NCBI GenBank assembly: GCA_964400125.1
Contig: CAYNSR010000001.1
Location: 1-64,000 of the forward strand
DNA length: 64,000 nt
DNA from: Micavibrio sp964400125
Lineage (GTDB): Bacteria; Pseudomonadota; Alphaproteobacteria; Micavibrionales; Micavibrionaceae
Direction: 5' to 3'
Shown: positions 42,101-50,940 of the stretch, in pieces
How positions within the stretch are numbered: position 1 is the stretch's first letter
Layout of the letters: each line of letters starts with the position of its first letter
Program-made: the position numbers and the translations under genes
The notes under the pieces: generated by a model
Database searches by the model: none
What the model saw: the letters and a program-made list of their open reading frames with translations, nothing else
Told to the model about the DNA's origin: nothing

Positions 42101-43522
42101 TTGTTATATCACCTATACGACCTCCAGCATGCCCTCATGACTCCGGCGCGGATCGCGGCGGAGATGACACGGTCTGTCTATGCCAATCCATCCAACCCGC
42201 TGGCCTTTACCAAAATGGGCCGCAGCATTGCCGCCGGGGCCGAGGTGTTTGAACGCGCCACGCGCAAATTTAACGAACCCGATTTCAACCTTCACGAAAC
42301 CACCATCGGCGGCAAACCGGTCGCGGTGGAAGAGCAGATTGTTTTACAAAAACCGTTTTGCGATCTGGTCCATTTTCACCGCCAGATCAAACGCAACGAT
42401 CCGAAGGTGTTGATCGTAGCCCCCATGTCCGGACATTTCGCCACATTGCTGCGCGGCACGGTCGAAGCACTCCTGCCGCACCATGATGTGTATATCACCG
42501 ACTGGATCGACGCACGGCAGGTCCCCTTGAGTGATGGTAAATTCGATCTCGATGATTACATTGCCTATCTGCGCGAATTCATGACTCTGCTCGGCCCCGA
42601 CACGCATGTGATCGCGGTGTGCCAGCCCGCCGTCCCGGTCTATGCCGCAATTGCCCTGATGGAGGCGGAAGACGATCCGAACACCCCGCGCAGCATGACA
42701 TTAATGGGCGGCCCCATCGATGCGCGCGTTTCAAAAACCGCCGTCACGGAGATGGCCGAACAGCGCCCCTTAAGCTGGTTTGAACGCATGGTGATTGCCG
42801 TTGTCCCGTTTTATTATCCGGGGGCGCATCGTCATGTTTACCCTGGGTTTATCCAGCTATCGGGCTTTATGTCGATGAACCTCGACCGCCATGTCGGATC
42901 GACCGTCAAGTTTTTCGGCCATCTGGTCAAAGGCGACGGGGATTCAGCAGAAAGCCACCGCAAGTTTTATAATGAATATCTTGCCGTGATGGATATCACC
43001 GCAGAGTTTTACCTGCAAACGGTCGAAACCGTATTCCAGACCTTCACCCTGCCACGCGGAAAAATGAAATGGACGGACCCCGCCACAGGCAAAATTCACG
43101 CGGTCAACCCGGCGGCAATCCGGCGCACGGCGCTCCTGACCGTCGAAGGCGAGCTTGATGATATTTCTGCGCATGGTCAAACGACCGCCGCGCATATCAT
43201 CAGCACCGGACTGCCTGCGGAAAAACAGTTCCACCAGTTTCAGGAAAATGTCGGCCATTACGGCATCTTCAACGGAAGCCGCTGGCGCAGCCAGATCATG
43301 CCGCGTGTGCGCCACTTCATCCGCAAACACGACCGTGCGCGCGACCCCGTTCCGGCAACCGATCTCGCGCTGATCCCCGATCTGGCCCCGCCGCAATACG
43401 ACCCCGCCATCCACAGCATCGAAGCGGTCAGGAAAAGAAACCGCAAAACAGGAGCCAAAGCCGGAAATAGCACCCAAAACGACAGCAAATCCGGGTTCCA
43501 TAACGCAGAAGAAATGGCCTGA
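42101..43522 (+). CDS. phaZ: intracellular polyhydroxyalkanoate depolymerase, Cys nucleophile
   Basis: 473 residues from a TTG at 42101, chosen because LYHLYDLQHALMTPARI is the usual beginning and AGGGGC precedes it; an open frame extends to 42014. The alpha/beta hydrolase core has its nucleophile Cys in HVIAVCQPAVP (codon about 42620), Asp in VEGELDDISAHGQT and His in ENVGHYGIFNGSRWR. Cys in place of Ser is normal for the intracellular PhaZ1 class, which breaks down native PHB granules. A low-complexity charged tail ends it. A paralog follows 70 bases downstream. Confidence 0.92.
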   Translation: MLYHLYDLQHALMTPARIAAEMTRSVYANPSNPLAFTKMGRSIAAGAEVFERATRKFNEPDFNLHETTIGGKPVAVEEQIVLQKPFCDLVHFHRQIKRNDPKVLIVAPMSGHFATLLRGTVEALLPHHDVYITDWIDARQVPLSDGKFDLDDYIAYLREFMTLLGPDTHVIAVCQPAVPVYAAIALMEAEDDPNTPRSMTLMGGPIDARVSKTAVTEMAEQRPLSWFERMVIAVVPFYYPGAHRHVYPGFIQLSGFMSMNLDRHVGSTVKFFGHLVKGDGDSAESHRKFYNEYLAVMDITAEFYLQTVETVFQTFTLPRGKMKWTDPATGKIHAVNPAAIRRTALLTVEGELDDISAHGQTTAAHIISTGLPAEKQFHQFQENVGHYGIFNGSRWRSQIMPRVRHFIRKHDRARDPVPATDLALIPDLAPPQYDPAIHSIEAVRKRNRKTGAKAGNSTQNDSKSGFHNAEEMA

Positions 43523-43591
43523 GTCCTGCCCGCCCCTGTTCCCTGTAAAATTCCGGTGGTATAATCACCGCAACGAACAGGGAAATAAAAA

Positions 43592-44797
43592 ATGTTTCAT
43601 TACTACAGGGAAACGACTCAGGCCTTGCGGTCTTATTTCAACACGCTGGCCATGATGGGCCTGATGGCTGGCATCGGCACTGCGCATGCGAAACCCGCAT
43701 TCGGAATCGACCGCGTCAAGATCGGTGACCGGACCGTTGCCGTCAGGGAAGAAAAACTGGTCGACAAGCCCTTTGGCGCACTGATTCATTTCAAACGCGA
43801 CATCGAGCGCCGTGACCCCAAGATTCTGATCTTCACGCCCATGTCCGGCCATTATGCCACCCTTATGCGGGAAACCGTGCGCGACCTCCTTCCGTTTCAC
43901 GATGTTTATATTGTGGACTGGCACAATGCCCGTGACGTTGCGTCGCGGCATGGCGATTTTTTCCTTGAAGACTACATCGCCCATTGCGAAGAATTTATCA
44001 CCGCCACCGGACCGGATATCCACGCGCTGAGCCTGTCGCAATCCACTGTGCCGCTGATGGCCATTGCCGCCTTGTCCAGCAGGAACATGAAAACATCCCC
44101 ACTCCTCAGCACGACATATCTGGCCGGGCCGCTTGATGTGAGGGCGGCGGAAACACCCGTCTCCCGCTTTGCCCGCGATCATTCGATGGAATGGATCGAA
44201 CGCAACATGATGGAACGGGTCGCCACCCCCCATGCCGGCTATGGACGACAGGTTTTACCCGGATCACTGACAAAAATCGCCATGCTTCTGGCCGGAAAGC
44301 ACGATCAGGAATCCCTGACCACCATGGATTTGCACGGCCCGTATTACCGCGACACGATCCGGCATGTTTTTAAAACCCACAGCCTGCCTCTGGGCCTGCT
44401 GACCTTCAACAATCGGCGGGTTGATACCGCGCATATTACCGACATCCCCCTGCTGACCATCGAAGGCGGCAAGGATACAACAACCGCGCCGGGCCAGACC
44501 ATGGCCGCGCATTTTATGTGCCACAACCTGCCCGGGGAAAAGAAATACCATTATCTTGAGCCCAATTCCGGCCATTACGATGTTTTTCAGGGGCCGACAT
44601 GGCGGGCGAACATCCTGCCCCGTTTTGCCGGGTTCGTCCGAAAATCGGCGCTGGAAAAGGGGATCATTTACGATCTGGCTCCGCACGATACGGTGAAACT
44701 GCCCGCACGGTGGACACCCGCCATGGCCAGCCCGGATCTGGCGCGTCTTTATACGCAAAATGCCGGGCACAACCGGAAACATGGCATCGCTCCCTGA
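43592..44797 (+). CDS. PhaZ paralog with Ser at the nucleophile position
   Basis: 401 residues, aligned with the upstream PhaZ over its length: FTPMSGHYATLMRETV, DVYIVDWHNARDV, and near the end PNSGHYDVFQGPTWR. The nucleophile site reads HALSLSQSTVP, with Ser149 where PhaZ has Cys. The Asp (IEGGKDTTTAPGQT) and His are kept. It is 70 or so residues shorter, mostly at the ends. It may act on another ester (short oligomers, or another chain length), or be a lipase-like enzyme. It is probably in the same transcript as phaZ. Confidence 0.85.
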   Translation: MFHYYRETTQALRSYFNTLAMMGLMAGIGTAHAKPAFGIDRVKIGDRTVAVREEKLVDKPFGALIHFKRDIERRDPKILIFTPMSGHYATLMRETVRDLLPFHDVYIVDWHNARDVASRHGDFFLEDYIAHCEEFITATGPDIHALSLSQSTVPLMAIAALSSRNMKTSPLLSTTYLAGPLDVRAAETPVSRFARDHSMEWIERNMMERVATPHAGYGRQVLPGSLTKIAMLLAGKHDQESLTTMDLHGPYYRDTIRHVFKTHSLPLGLLTFNNRRVDTAHITDIPLLTIEGGKDTTTAPGQTMAAHFMCHNLPGEKKYHYLEPNSGHYDVFQGPTWRANILPRFAGFVRKSALEKGIIYDLAPHDTVKLPARWTPAMASPDLARLYTQNAGHNRKHGIAP

Positions 44798-44886
44798 CAA
44801 AAAACCACCCCCGGCTCACCATTGACCCCGCGACGGCCACGCGCTATCTCAAGGGCGGTCAATGTTCGTAACGGAAAACAACCGCA

Positions 44887-45642
44887 ATGGGACTGCCCCG
44901 CACCCTGCCGCCGAAAACGATTGCCGCGCTCGAACCCTTCGCGCAGGAGTTAGAAGCCATTCACCCTACTCTGCGCTTTCGTGTCAGCACCCGTGCCAGA
45001 CGCCTTGCCCTGCGGCTTGATTCCAGAAGTGGTGCGATCCATCTGGTGGTGCCAAAACGCGCCAGCCTGAAAAAGGCGCTCGATTTTGCCCGACAATATC
45101 AGGAATGGATCAACAACCACGCGGGCGACATCAAACCAGTCATCCGGTTTGAAAACGGCGTAAGCATTCCCGTGCTGGGCCGCGAACGGATCATTCATGT
45201 CACATACGATCCCGGACTAAAGCGCACCGCCATCCACCTGACCGACGACGCCCTGATCGTCCATACCAACAAGGACGACCCGGCAGCGCGGATCATCCGC
45301 TTCCTGAAAAATACCGCCCGTGTGGAAATCGACCGCCTTGCGCGTGAAAAGGCCGCTACCATCGACCGCGCCATCACCGGAATCCAGATCCGCGATACCA
45401 CCAGCCGCTGGGGCAGTTGTTCGCCCGACGGAACCTTGTCTTTCTCGTGGCGCCTGATTTTGGCCCCTTACGAATCTCTGGATTACGTCGTCGCCCACGA
45501 AGTGGCACACCTTGTCCATATGAACCACAAAACCCGTTTCTGGGCGCTATGCGAAAACCTCTCCGCCGATTACGCCGCCGGGCATGGTTGGATGAAAAAA
45601 AATGCGCATACCCTGATGCGGTATGAATCAAAGTCAGTTTAA
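44887..45642 (+). CDS. YgjP-type (DUF45) zinc metallopeptidase-like protein
   Basis: 251 residues. The C-terminal half has the zincin motif HEVAHLVHMNHKTRFW with the two His, the Glu, and a later His/Asp cluster, preceded by TTSRWGSCSPDGTLSFSWRL, the strong signature of the YgjP family. The N-terminal half is a beta-rich domain (RLALRLDSRSGAIHLVVPKR). The substrate is not known. It lies 90 bases after the PhaZ paralog, in the same direction. Confidence 0.9.
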   Translation: MGLPRTLPPKTIAALEPFAQELEAIHPTLRFRVSTRARRLALRLDSRSGAIHLVVPKRASLKKALDFARQYQEWINNHAGDIKPVIRFENGVSIPVLGRERIIHVTYDPGLKRTAIHLTDDALIVHTNKDDPAARIIRFLKNTARVEIDRLAREKAATIDRAITGIQIRDTTSRWGSCSPDGTLSFSWRLILAPYESLDYVVAHEVAHLVHMNHKTRFWALCENLSADYAAGHGWMKKNAHTLMRYESKSV

Positions 45643-45703
45643 AAATGCCCACGCCTTCCTTCTCCGCCAAAGGCTATAGCAGGCTGCTGAAAAACCCGTA
45701 TTT

Positions 45704-45789
45704 CGTCATTGCCCGGCTTGTCCCGGCAATCCATTGATCCAATTCGTCAATATTCAATATAAACCCTCTGGACAAGCCAGGGGATGACG
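45704..45789. repeat. REP-like palindrome, degenerate
   Basis: CGTCATTGCCCGGCTTGTCC and the complement of GGACAAGCC-AGGGGATGACG form an imperfect inverted repeat. It is a worn member of the family at 27651. Confidence 0.65.
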
Positions 45790-45881
45790 GAGGCTCGTTA
45801 ATTTTTCTGGAAATACAAAACAGGTCGTGCTAGGGGTGGGAGAGAACAAGAAAACGGTAAAAAAGAAGAAAGGTTTTGCAA

Positions 45882-46274
45882 ATGTCCAAATCGGATTACG
45901 TTGCTCCGTTCACCATGGGTGTCGCTTTTGCTGCTGTTACTGGTGCTATCGTCGCGGTTTCTGGCGGCGGTATTTCTGAGGTTGTGACTATTGCTGGTAC
46001 TACCAGTGGCACCGCCGTTGCTGTTTTTGCGAAAGATATAAAAACAGGCGCGATGCTCATAGCCGGAGGACTGACCGGCGTGGCTGCCGCCGCATTCACC
46101 GCCCATCACTTTGAGACGACGCCACCGGAATCCCCTGCCCCAACAGTGACCGAACCAGTGACAACGCTCGTTGTCGAGGGAGATTGCAGGCGCCTTGAAA
46201 CAAAGATCATCGACAAGGATGGCCGACGCGCCGAAGTAATCCTGCCGCAGGGATGTATCTTGCAACCCAATTAG
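45882..46274 (+). CDS. hypothetical protein with two membrane segments
   Basis: 130 residues from ATG 45882 (AAGAAAGG eight bases upstream). Two apolar segments (FTMGVAFAAVTGAIVAVSGG and about residues 53-72, MLIAGGLTGVAAAAF) bracket GISEVVTIAGTTSGTAVAVF. A soluble tail of about 50 residues with two cysteines (GDCRRLETK and PQGCILQ) ends it. No family recognised. The opposite strand also has an open frame, but this one has the better start and composition. Confidence 0.5.
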   Translation: MSKSDYVAPFTMGVAFAAVTGAIVAVSGGGISEVVTIAGTTSGTAVAVFAKDIKTGAMLIAGGLTGVAAAAFTAHHFETTPPESPAPTVTEPVTTLVVEGDCRRLETKIIDKDGRRAEVILPQGCILQPN

Positions 46275-46291
46275 GCTCAGGACCCATCGCG

Positions 46292-46783
46292 CTACGCAGG
46301 ATCAACCACCGCCATATAGTCCAGCGCCCCTTGCAGGATATGTTGGGCGGCTAGTGCGTCGATTATCTGTTTGCGCTTTGTTCTTGGCATATCCACAGTT
46401 TCGATCAGAAAATCCTCCACCGAGGCTGTGGATAAACGCTCGTCCCACAGGGCAATCCATGGGTCCGCTCCGAAAATTTCGGGGTGGCGGCGCATCTCAT
46501 CGGCAAAATGCCGTACGGATTCACAGCGCGGACCCGCCGTTCCGTCCATGTTCAGAGGATATCCCAATATATATCCCCCGACCTGAAAATCGGTGATCTC
46601 GCGTTTCATATCCTGAATATCGAGCGTAAATTTCTTCCGCCTGACGGTCCGCAACGGTGTGGCGATGCTGTGATTGCCGTCAGAAAGTGCCAGACCGATC
46701 GTCTTTGTGCCCAGATCAAGGCCAAGCAAACGCTTTCCTTGCGGGCAAAGTGATGAAATGTCCCTGAGAAGTCCGATAGGCAT
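46292..46783 (-). CDS. ruvX: Holliday junction resolvase-like RuvX (YqgF)
   Basis: 163 residues with an RNase H-like fold: the first strand RLLGLDLGTKTIGLALSD carries the catalytic Asp, YILGYPLNMDG follows, and the second acid lies in IALWDERLST and third in IIDALAAQHIL. RuvX/YqgF takes part in pre-16S rRNA 5' maturation. It is divergent from gatC, the standard alphaproteobacterial arrangement. Confidence 0.94.
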   Translation of the reverse strand: MPIGLLRDISSLCPQGKRLLGLDLGTKTIGLALSDGNHSIATPLRTVRRKKFTLDIQDMKREITDFQVGGYILGYPLNMDGTAGPRCESVRHFADEMRRHPEIFGADPWIALWDERLSTASVEDFLIETVDMPRTKRKQIIDALAAQHILQGALDYMAVVDPA

Positions 46784-46843
46784 TGCACCATTCTAGGCGG
46801 AATGATAAAAAAACCAAGTCAAAATCAAGGAAAATCAAGGACC

Positions 46844-47125
46844 ATGGACAAGGCAACCGTCAAAAAAGTCGCAACCCTCGCGCGTCTGGCCATCACCGAT
46901 GCCGAGCAGGACAAATTCGCCGCGCAACTTAGCGGAATCCTGAAATGGGTCGAACAGATGAACGAGGTCGACACCAGCAACGTCGAACCCCTCGCCAACG
47001 TGGTCAATATCGACCTGAAACTGCGCGAAGATGTTGTGACCGACAGCAACATCCAGCAAGACATCCTCGCCAACGCCCCGGAAACCCTCGAAGGTTTCTT
47101 CGTTGTCCCGAAAGTAATGGAATAA
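46844..47125 (+). CDS. gatC: Asp-tRNA(Asn)/Glu-tRNA(Gln) amidotransferase subunit C
   Basis: 93 residues from ATG 46844 (an in-frame ATG at 46802 is less likely). DKATVKKVATLARLAITDAE and the ending LEGFFVVPKVME are typical. GatC holds GatA and GatB together. With gatA and gatB it amidates mischarged tRNAs, which suggests the host lacks a GlnRS and/or AsnRS. AAGGACC is a good ribosome-binding site. gatA starts ten bases after its stop. Confidence 0.95.
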   Translation: MDKATVKKVATLARLAITDAEQDKFAAQLSGILKWVEQMNEVDTSNVEPLANVVNIDLKLREDVVTDSNIQQDILANAPETLEGFFVVPKVME

Positions 47126-47134
47126 CTGAGCATC

Positions 47135-48622
47135 ATGACAAACCTTACCCACATGACAATCGCGCAAGCCCTTGATGGCCTGAAGAAAAAAGAATTTTCG
47201 GCGAAGGATCTGACCGAAGCGCATATCAAGGCGACTGCGGAATCACGTCACCTAAATGCCTATGTCACAGAAACGCCGGAAATCGCGCTGGAACAAGCCG
47301 CGCAATCCGATGCGCGCCGGGCGAAAGGCGAAGCCGGATTGCTGGAGGGCATCCCCCTCGCGATCAAGGACCTGTATTGCACCAAGGGCGTACGCACCAC
47401 GGCATCCAGCAAAATTCTTGAAAACTTCGTGCCAGCTTACGACTCCACGGTCAGCGCCAATTTGTTCCGCGATGGCGCCATCATGCTGGGAAAAACCAGT
47501 CTTGACGAATTCGCCATGGGGTCATCCAACACGACCTCCGCGTTCGGCAATGTCATCAGCCCGTGGAAACGCAATAACGGCGACAATGCCGATCTCGTCC
47601 CCGGCGGGTCGTCCGGCGGGTCGTCCGCCCTTGTCGCAGCCCGCGCCGCCATGGGCGCGACCGGAACCGATACCGGCGGCTCCATCCGCCAGCCTGCAAG
47701 TTTTTGCGGCATTACCGGTCTGAAACCGACCTATGGACGCTGTTCGCGCTGGGGCATTATTGCCTTCGCCTCGTCGCTGGATCAGGCCGGGCCGTTTGCC
47801 CGCACGGTCGAAGATTGCGCCCTCATGCTGCAATCCATGGCCGGGTACGACCCGAAAGACTCCACCTGCGCCGACAAGCCCGTGCCGCAATACACCGGGG
47901 CCCTGACGGGCGATATCAGGGGCCTGCGCGTGGGCATCCCGAAGGAATACAATGTTGACGGTCTGCCTGCGGAAATTTCGAAACTTTGGGAACAGGGCAA
48001 GGACTGGCTGCGCGCCGGAGGGGCGGAAATTGTCGATATCAGTCTGCCGCACTCGAAATACGCCCTGCCCGTTTACTACATTCTGGCCCCGGCAGAATGT
48101 TCATCGAACCTTGCGCGCTATGACGGCATACGCTACGGCCTGCGCGTCGATGGCGAAACGCTGACGGAGATGTACGAGAACACGCGGGCCCAAGGCTTCG
48201 GCGATGAAGTCAAACGCCGCATCATGATCGGCACCTATGTCCTGTCTTCGGGCTATTACGATGCGTATTACACCAAGGCGCAAAAAATCCGCCGCCTGAT
48301 CGCCGAAGATTTCACGAAGGCCTATGAGAAATGCGATGTTCTCCTGTCCCCGACTGCGCCGTCTGCGGCCTTTGCCATCGGTGAAAACGAAGACGATCCG
48401 GTAAAGATGTACCTGAATGATGTTTTTACCATTCCGGCTTCTCTCGCCGGGCTGCCGGGCATGTCGGTTCCAGCCGGGCTTGACAGCATGGGCCTGCCGC
48501 TCGGCCTGCAAATCATCGGGCGTCCCTGGGATGAAGAAACCGTTCTGCGCGTCGGCCATTTTGTCGAAACCGCCGCCCGGTTTACCACCCTGCCGCAAAT
48601 GCTGATGAAAAAGGCCGCATGA
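47135..48622 (+). CDS. gatA: Asp-tRNA(Asn)/Glu-tRNA(Gln) amidotransferase subunit A
   Basis: 495 residues of the amidase signature family: LAIKDLYCTKGVRTTASSK with the catalytic Lys, PGGSSGGSSALVAARAA and GTDTGGSIRQPASFCG with the Ser-cis-Ser nucleophile. It releases ammonia from glutamine and passes it to GatB. Its stop overlaps by four bases (ATGA) the start of a secreted-protein gene, not gatB. Confidence 0.97.
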   Translation: MTNLTHMTIAQALDGLKKKEFSAKDLTEAHIKATAESRHLNAYVTETPEIALEQAAQSDARRAKGEAGLLEGIPLAIKDLYCTKGVRTTASSKILENFVPAYDSTVSANLFRDGAIMLGKTSLDEFAMGSSNTTSAFGNVISPWKRNNGDNADLVPGGSSGGSSALVAARAAMGATGTDTGGSIRQPASFCGITGLKPTYGRCSRWGIIAFASSLDQAGPFARTVEDCALMLQSMAGYDPKDSTCADKPVPQYTGALTGDIRGLRVGIPKEYNVDGLPAEISKLWEQGKDWLRAGGAEIVDISLPHSKYALPVYYILAPAECSSNLARYDGIRYGLRVDGETLTEMYENTRAQGFGDEVKRRIMIGTYVLSSGYYDAYYTKAQKIRRLIAEDFTKAYEKCDVLLSPTAPSAAFAIGENEDDPVKMYLNDVFTIPASLAGLPGMSVPAGLDSMGLPLGLQIIGRPWDEETVLRVGHFVETAARFTTLPQMLMKKAA

Positions 48623-49197
48623 TGGGCAAAATGTTCCGCTGCGCTGCCTTGTTCCTGATCGTGTTCACGGCCCTGCTGGCCGGGGCGGAAGTATCGGCAT
48701 ACGGACAGACGGAAATCAGCCGGGGCGTTGCAAATGCCTATTATCAAAATTGTATCTCGCGGGACGATCCGCGCATGAGCGACAGCGCGCAGGATTCCCT
48801 GTGCAGTTGTTCTGCCGCCAAATTCATGGAGATCATGTCTTTGGAAGAAGCCGTCGCCATGAACAAAACTCCCGGCCCCGGTCGGGTTGAATACAATAAA
48901 ATGCTGACGCAGGTCTACGGGCCGTGCATGCAGGCTCCGATTGAAGATGTGCTTTATCAGGAATGCACGAATGATCGGCATGTGAAGGAATTTCTGCTGC
49001 GCGATACGGCCCGGCTGTGCCGCTGCACCGCCATGCGTTCGGCGAACGTGATCGCAGCGGACGGCCCGCAGATGGTCACGCGCCTGCTGAAACACATTCC
49101 CGATGTAACCGACCCGATGGAGCATATGCTGAACGACCAGATGTTCCGTCAAAAAGCTTACGCCAATCTCTATGAATGCTTGCGCGATACCCCTTAA
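48619..49197 (+). CDS. cysteine-rich secreted protein, unknown
   Basis: 192 residues. A signal peptide (FRCAALFLIVFTALLAGAEVSA, cleavage likely near 27-30) is followed by a helical periplasmic domain. Eight cysteines are grouped as C...CSC...C and C...CRC...C (NCISRD, LCSCSA, GPCMQA, ECTN, LCRCTA, ECLRD), two similar halves that suggest an internal duplication with three or four disulfides. No family recognised. It overlaps gatA by four bases and stops 20 bases before gatB, so it is translated within the gat operon, an odd place for an exported protein. Confidence 0.8.
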   Translation: MMGKMFRCAALFLIVFTALLAGAEVSAYGQTEISRGVANAYYQNCISRDDPRMSDSAQDSLCSCSAAKFMEIMSLEEAVAMNKTPGPGRVEYNKMLTQVYGPCMQAPIEDVLYQECTNDRHVKEFLLRDTARLCRCTAMRSANVIAADGPQMVTRLLKHIPDVTDPMEHMLNDQMFRQKAYANLYECLRDTP

Positions 49198-49217
49198 GGA
49201 ACACGAGGAATCTATCC

Positions 49218-50675
49218 ATGCCACATATTTTAAAAGGTGAAACAGGCGATTGGGAAATTGTCATCGGCATGGAAGTCCATGCGCAGATTACCGCGAATTC
49301 CAAGCTGTTTTCCGGGGCTCCGTCGGATTTCGGCGGCGCGCCCAATACCCGCGTCAGTCTGGTCGACGCCGCCATGCCCGGAATGCTTCCCGTGCTGAAT
49401 GAAAAATGCGTCGAACAGGCCGTACGCACCGGGCTGGGCCTGAATGCGGCGATCAACATGCATTCCGTGTTCGAACGGAAAAACTATTTCTACCCCGACC
49501 TGCCGCAGGGTTATCAGATTTCACAATACATGCACCCGATTGTCGGCAAGGGCGAAATTGAAATCGACCTGCCGGACGGCTCCGTCAAGATCATCGGCAT
49601 CACCCGCCTGCATCTGGAACAGGATGCAGGGAAATCGATTCATGACCAGCACCCGACCAAATCCTATGTCGATTTGAACCGCTCAGGCTCTGCCCTGATG
49701 GAGATTGTCTCCGAGCCAGATATTCGCGACGCCGACGAAGCCTGCGCCTATCTGGCAAAGCTGCGCATGATCCTGCGCTATCTCGAAACCTGCGACGGCA
49801 ACATGGACGAAGGATCGATGCGCGCCGATGTCAATTTATCCCTGCGCCGCCTTGGCGAAGAAACGCTCGGCACACGCTGCGAAATAAAGAACGTGAATTC
49901 GATCAAGGCCGTGCAGATGGCAATCGATTACGAAGCCCGCCGCCAGCTCGAAATTCTGGAGAGCGGCGGCACGATCCATCAGGAAACCCGCCTGTGGGAC
50001 CCGGCCAAAGGCGAAACGCGATCCATGCGCTCCAAGGAAGATGCACACGATTACCGCTATTTCCCTGATCCCGATCTTTTGCCGGTGATCCTGAAAAGCG
50101 ACTGGGTGGAATCGATCAAGCAAACCCTGCCGGAACTGCCAGACCAGAAAAAACACCGCTTTATGAAGGCCTACGGCCTTTCCGCCTATGATGCGTCCGT
50201 CCTGATCGCGGAGCGCAGCCGCGCCGCCTATTATGAAACCGTCGCCGAAGGCCGCGATCCGAAGATTTCCGCTAACTGGGTCATCAACGAATTGCTCGGC
50301 ATCCTCAACAAGGACGGAAAAACTCTCTCCGAAAGCCCGGTCAGCGCGGCGCAGCTCGGCCAGTTGATCGAACGCATTACCGACAACACCATCAGCGGCA
50401 AAATCGCCAAGGATGTCTTTGCCGAAATGTATGCAACGGGCCAGGACGCCGGCACCATCATCGAAACCAAGGGCCTGAAACAGGTCACTGATTCCGGCGC
50501 GATTGAAAAAATCGTTGATGAGGTGATTGCCGAAAACCCCGACAACGTCGCAGCCTACAGGGGCGGCAAGGACAAGCTTTTCGGATTCTTCGTCGGCCAG
50601 GTGATGAAAAAATCGCAGGGCAAGGCGAATCCCGATATGGTGAACGCCCTCTTGAAAAGCAAACTGGACGCATAA
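49218..50675 (+). CDS. gatB: Asp-tRNA(Asn)/Glu-tRNA(Gln) amidotransferase subunit B
   Basis: 485 residues from ATG 49218. WEIVIGMEVHAQITANSKLF, RKNYFYPDLPQGYQISQY and the tail domain (DNVAAYRGGKDKLFGFFVGQVMKKSQGKAN, the YqeY-like part) are typical. It binds the tRNA and the activated ester and completes the amidation. The ATG is preceded by AGGAACACGAGGAATC, two possible ribosome-binding sites; an in-frame ATG at 49176 overlaps the previous gene. Confidence 0.97.
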   Translation: MPHILKGETGDWEIVIGMEVHAQITANSKLFSGAPSDFGGAPNTRVSLVDAAMPGMLPVLNEKCVEQAVRTGLGLNAAINMHSVFERKNYFYPDLPQGYQISQYMHPIVGKGEIEIDLPDGSVKIIGITRLHLEQDAGKSIHDQHPTKSYVDLNRSGSALMEIVSEPDIRDADEACAYLAKLRMILRYLETCDGNMDEGSMRADVNLSLRRLGEETLGTRCEIKNVNSIKAVQMAIDYEARRQLEILESGGTIHQETRLWDPAKGETRSMRSKEDAHDYRYFPDPDLLPVILKSDWVESIKQTLPELPDQKKHRFMKAYGLSAYDASVLIAERSRAAYYETVAEGRDPKISANWVINELLGILNKDGKTLSESPVSAAQLGQLIERITDNTISGKIAKDVFAEMYATGQDAGTIIETKGLKQVTDSGAIEKIVDEVIAENPDNVAAYRGGKDKLFGFFVGQVMKKSQGKANPDMVNALLKSKLDA

Positions 50676-50717
50676 ACTTCAGCGCGTACGCAACGACAAA
50701 AAACGGAATTATTGCGC

Positions 50718-50939
50718 ATGTCCCAAAAATACGAATACAAGGTGGCAATTTACCGCGAGCCGTTGCTTGGGTCGATTTTCCTCGGCGGATCGCGGGTGGA
50801 CCCGGAGCGTTATTCCGATTTCCTGAACAAGAACGCGGCCGAAGGCTGGAAAGTTATCACCATGGAACGCGAACTGCGCCGTGAATTGCTGTTTTTCAAA
50901 CGCGAAGCCTTCCTTACCGTCATGGAGCGCCCCGTCTGA
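50718..50939 (+). CDS. DUF4177-like small protein
   Basis: 73 residues from ATG 50718 (MSQKYEYKVAIYRE). GSIFLGGSRVDPERYSDFLN and NKNAAEGWKVITMEREL match the DUF4177 layout (YEYKV... LN..G..GW.V). The function is unknown. It is followed two bases later by a membrane-protein gene and lies 40 bases after gatB. Confidence 0.8.
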   Translation: MSQKYEYKVAIYREPLLGSIFLGGSRVDPERYSDFLNKNAAEGWKVITMERELRRELLFFKREAFLTVMERPV

Positions 50940-50940
50940 C

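Noticed and set aside
45798..46265. A 155-codon minus-strand frame opposite the gene at 45882
   Set aside because: It runs through a REP-like palindrome, lacks a good start, and the plus-strand gene has a clear ribosome-binding site and membrane segments.
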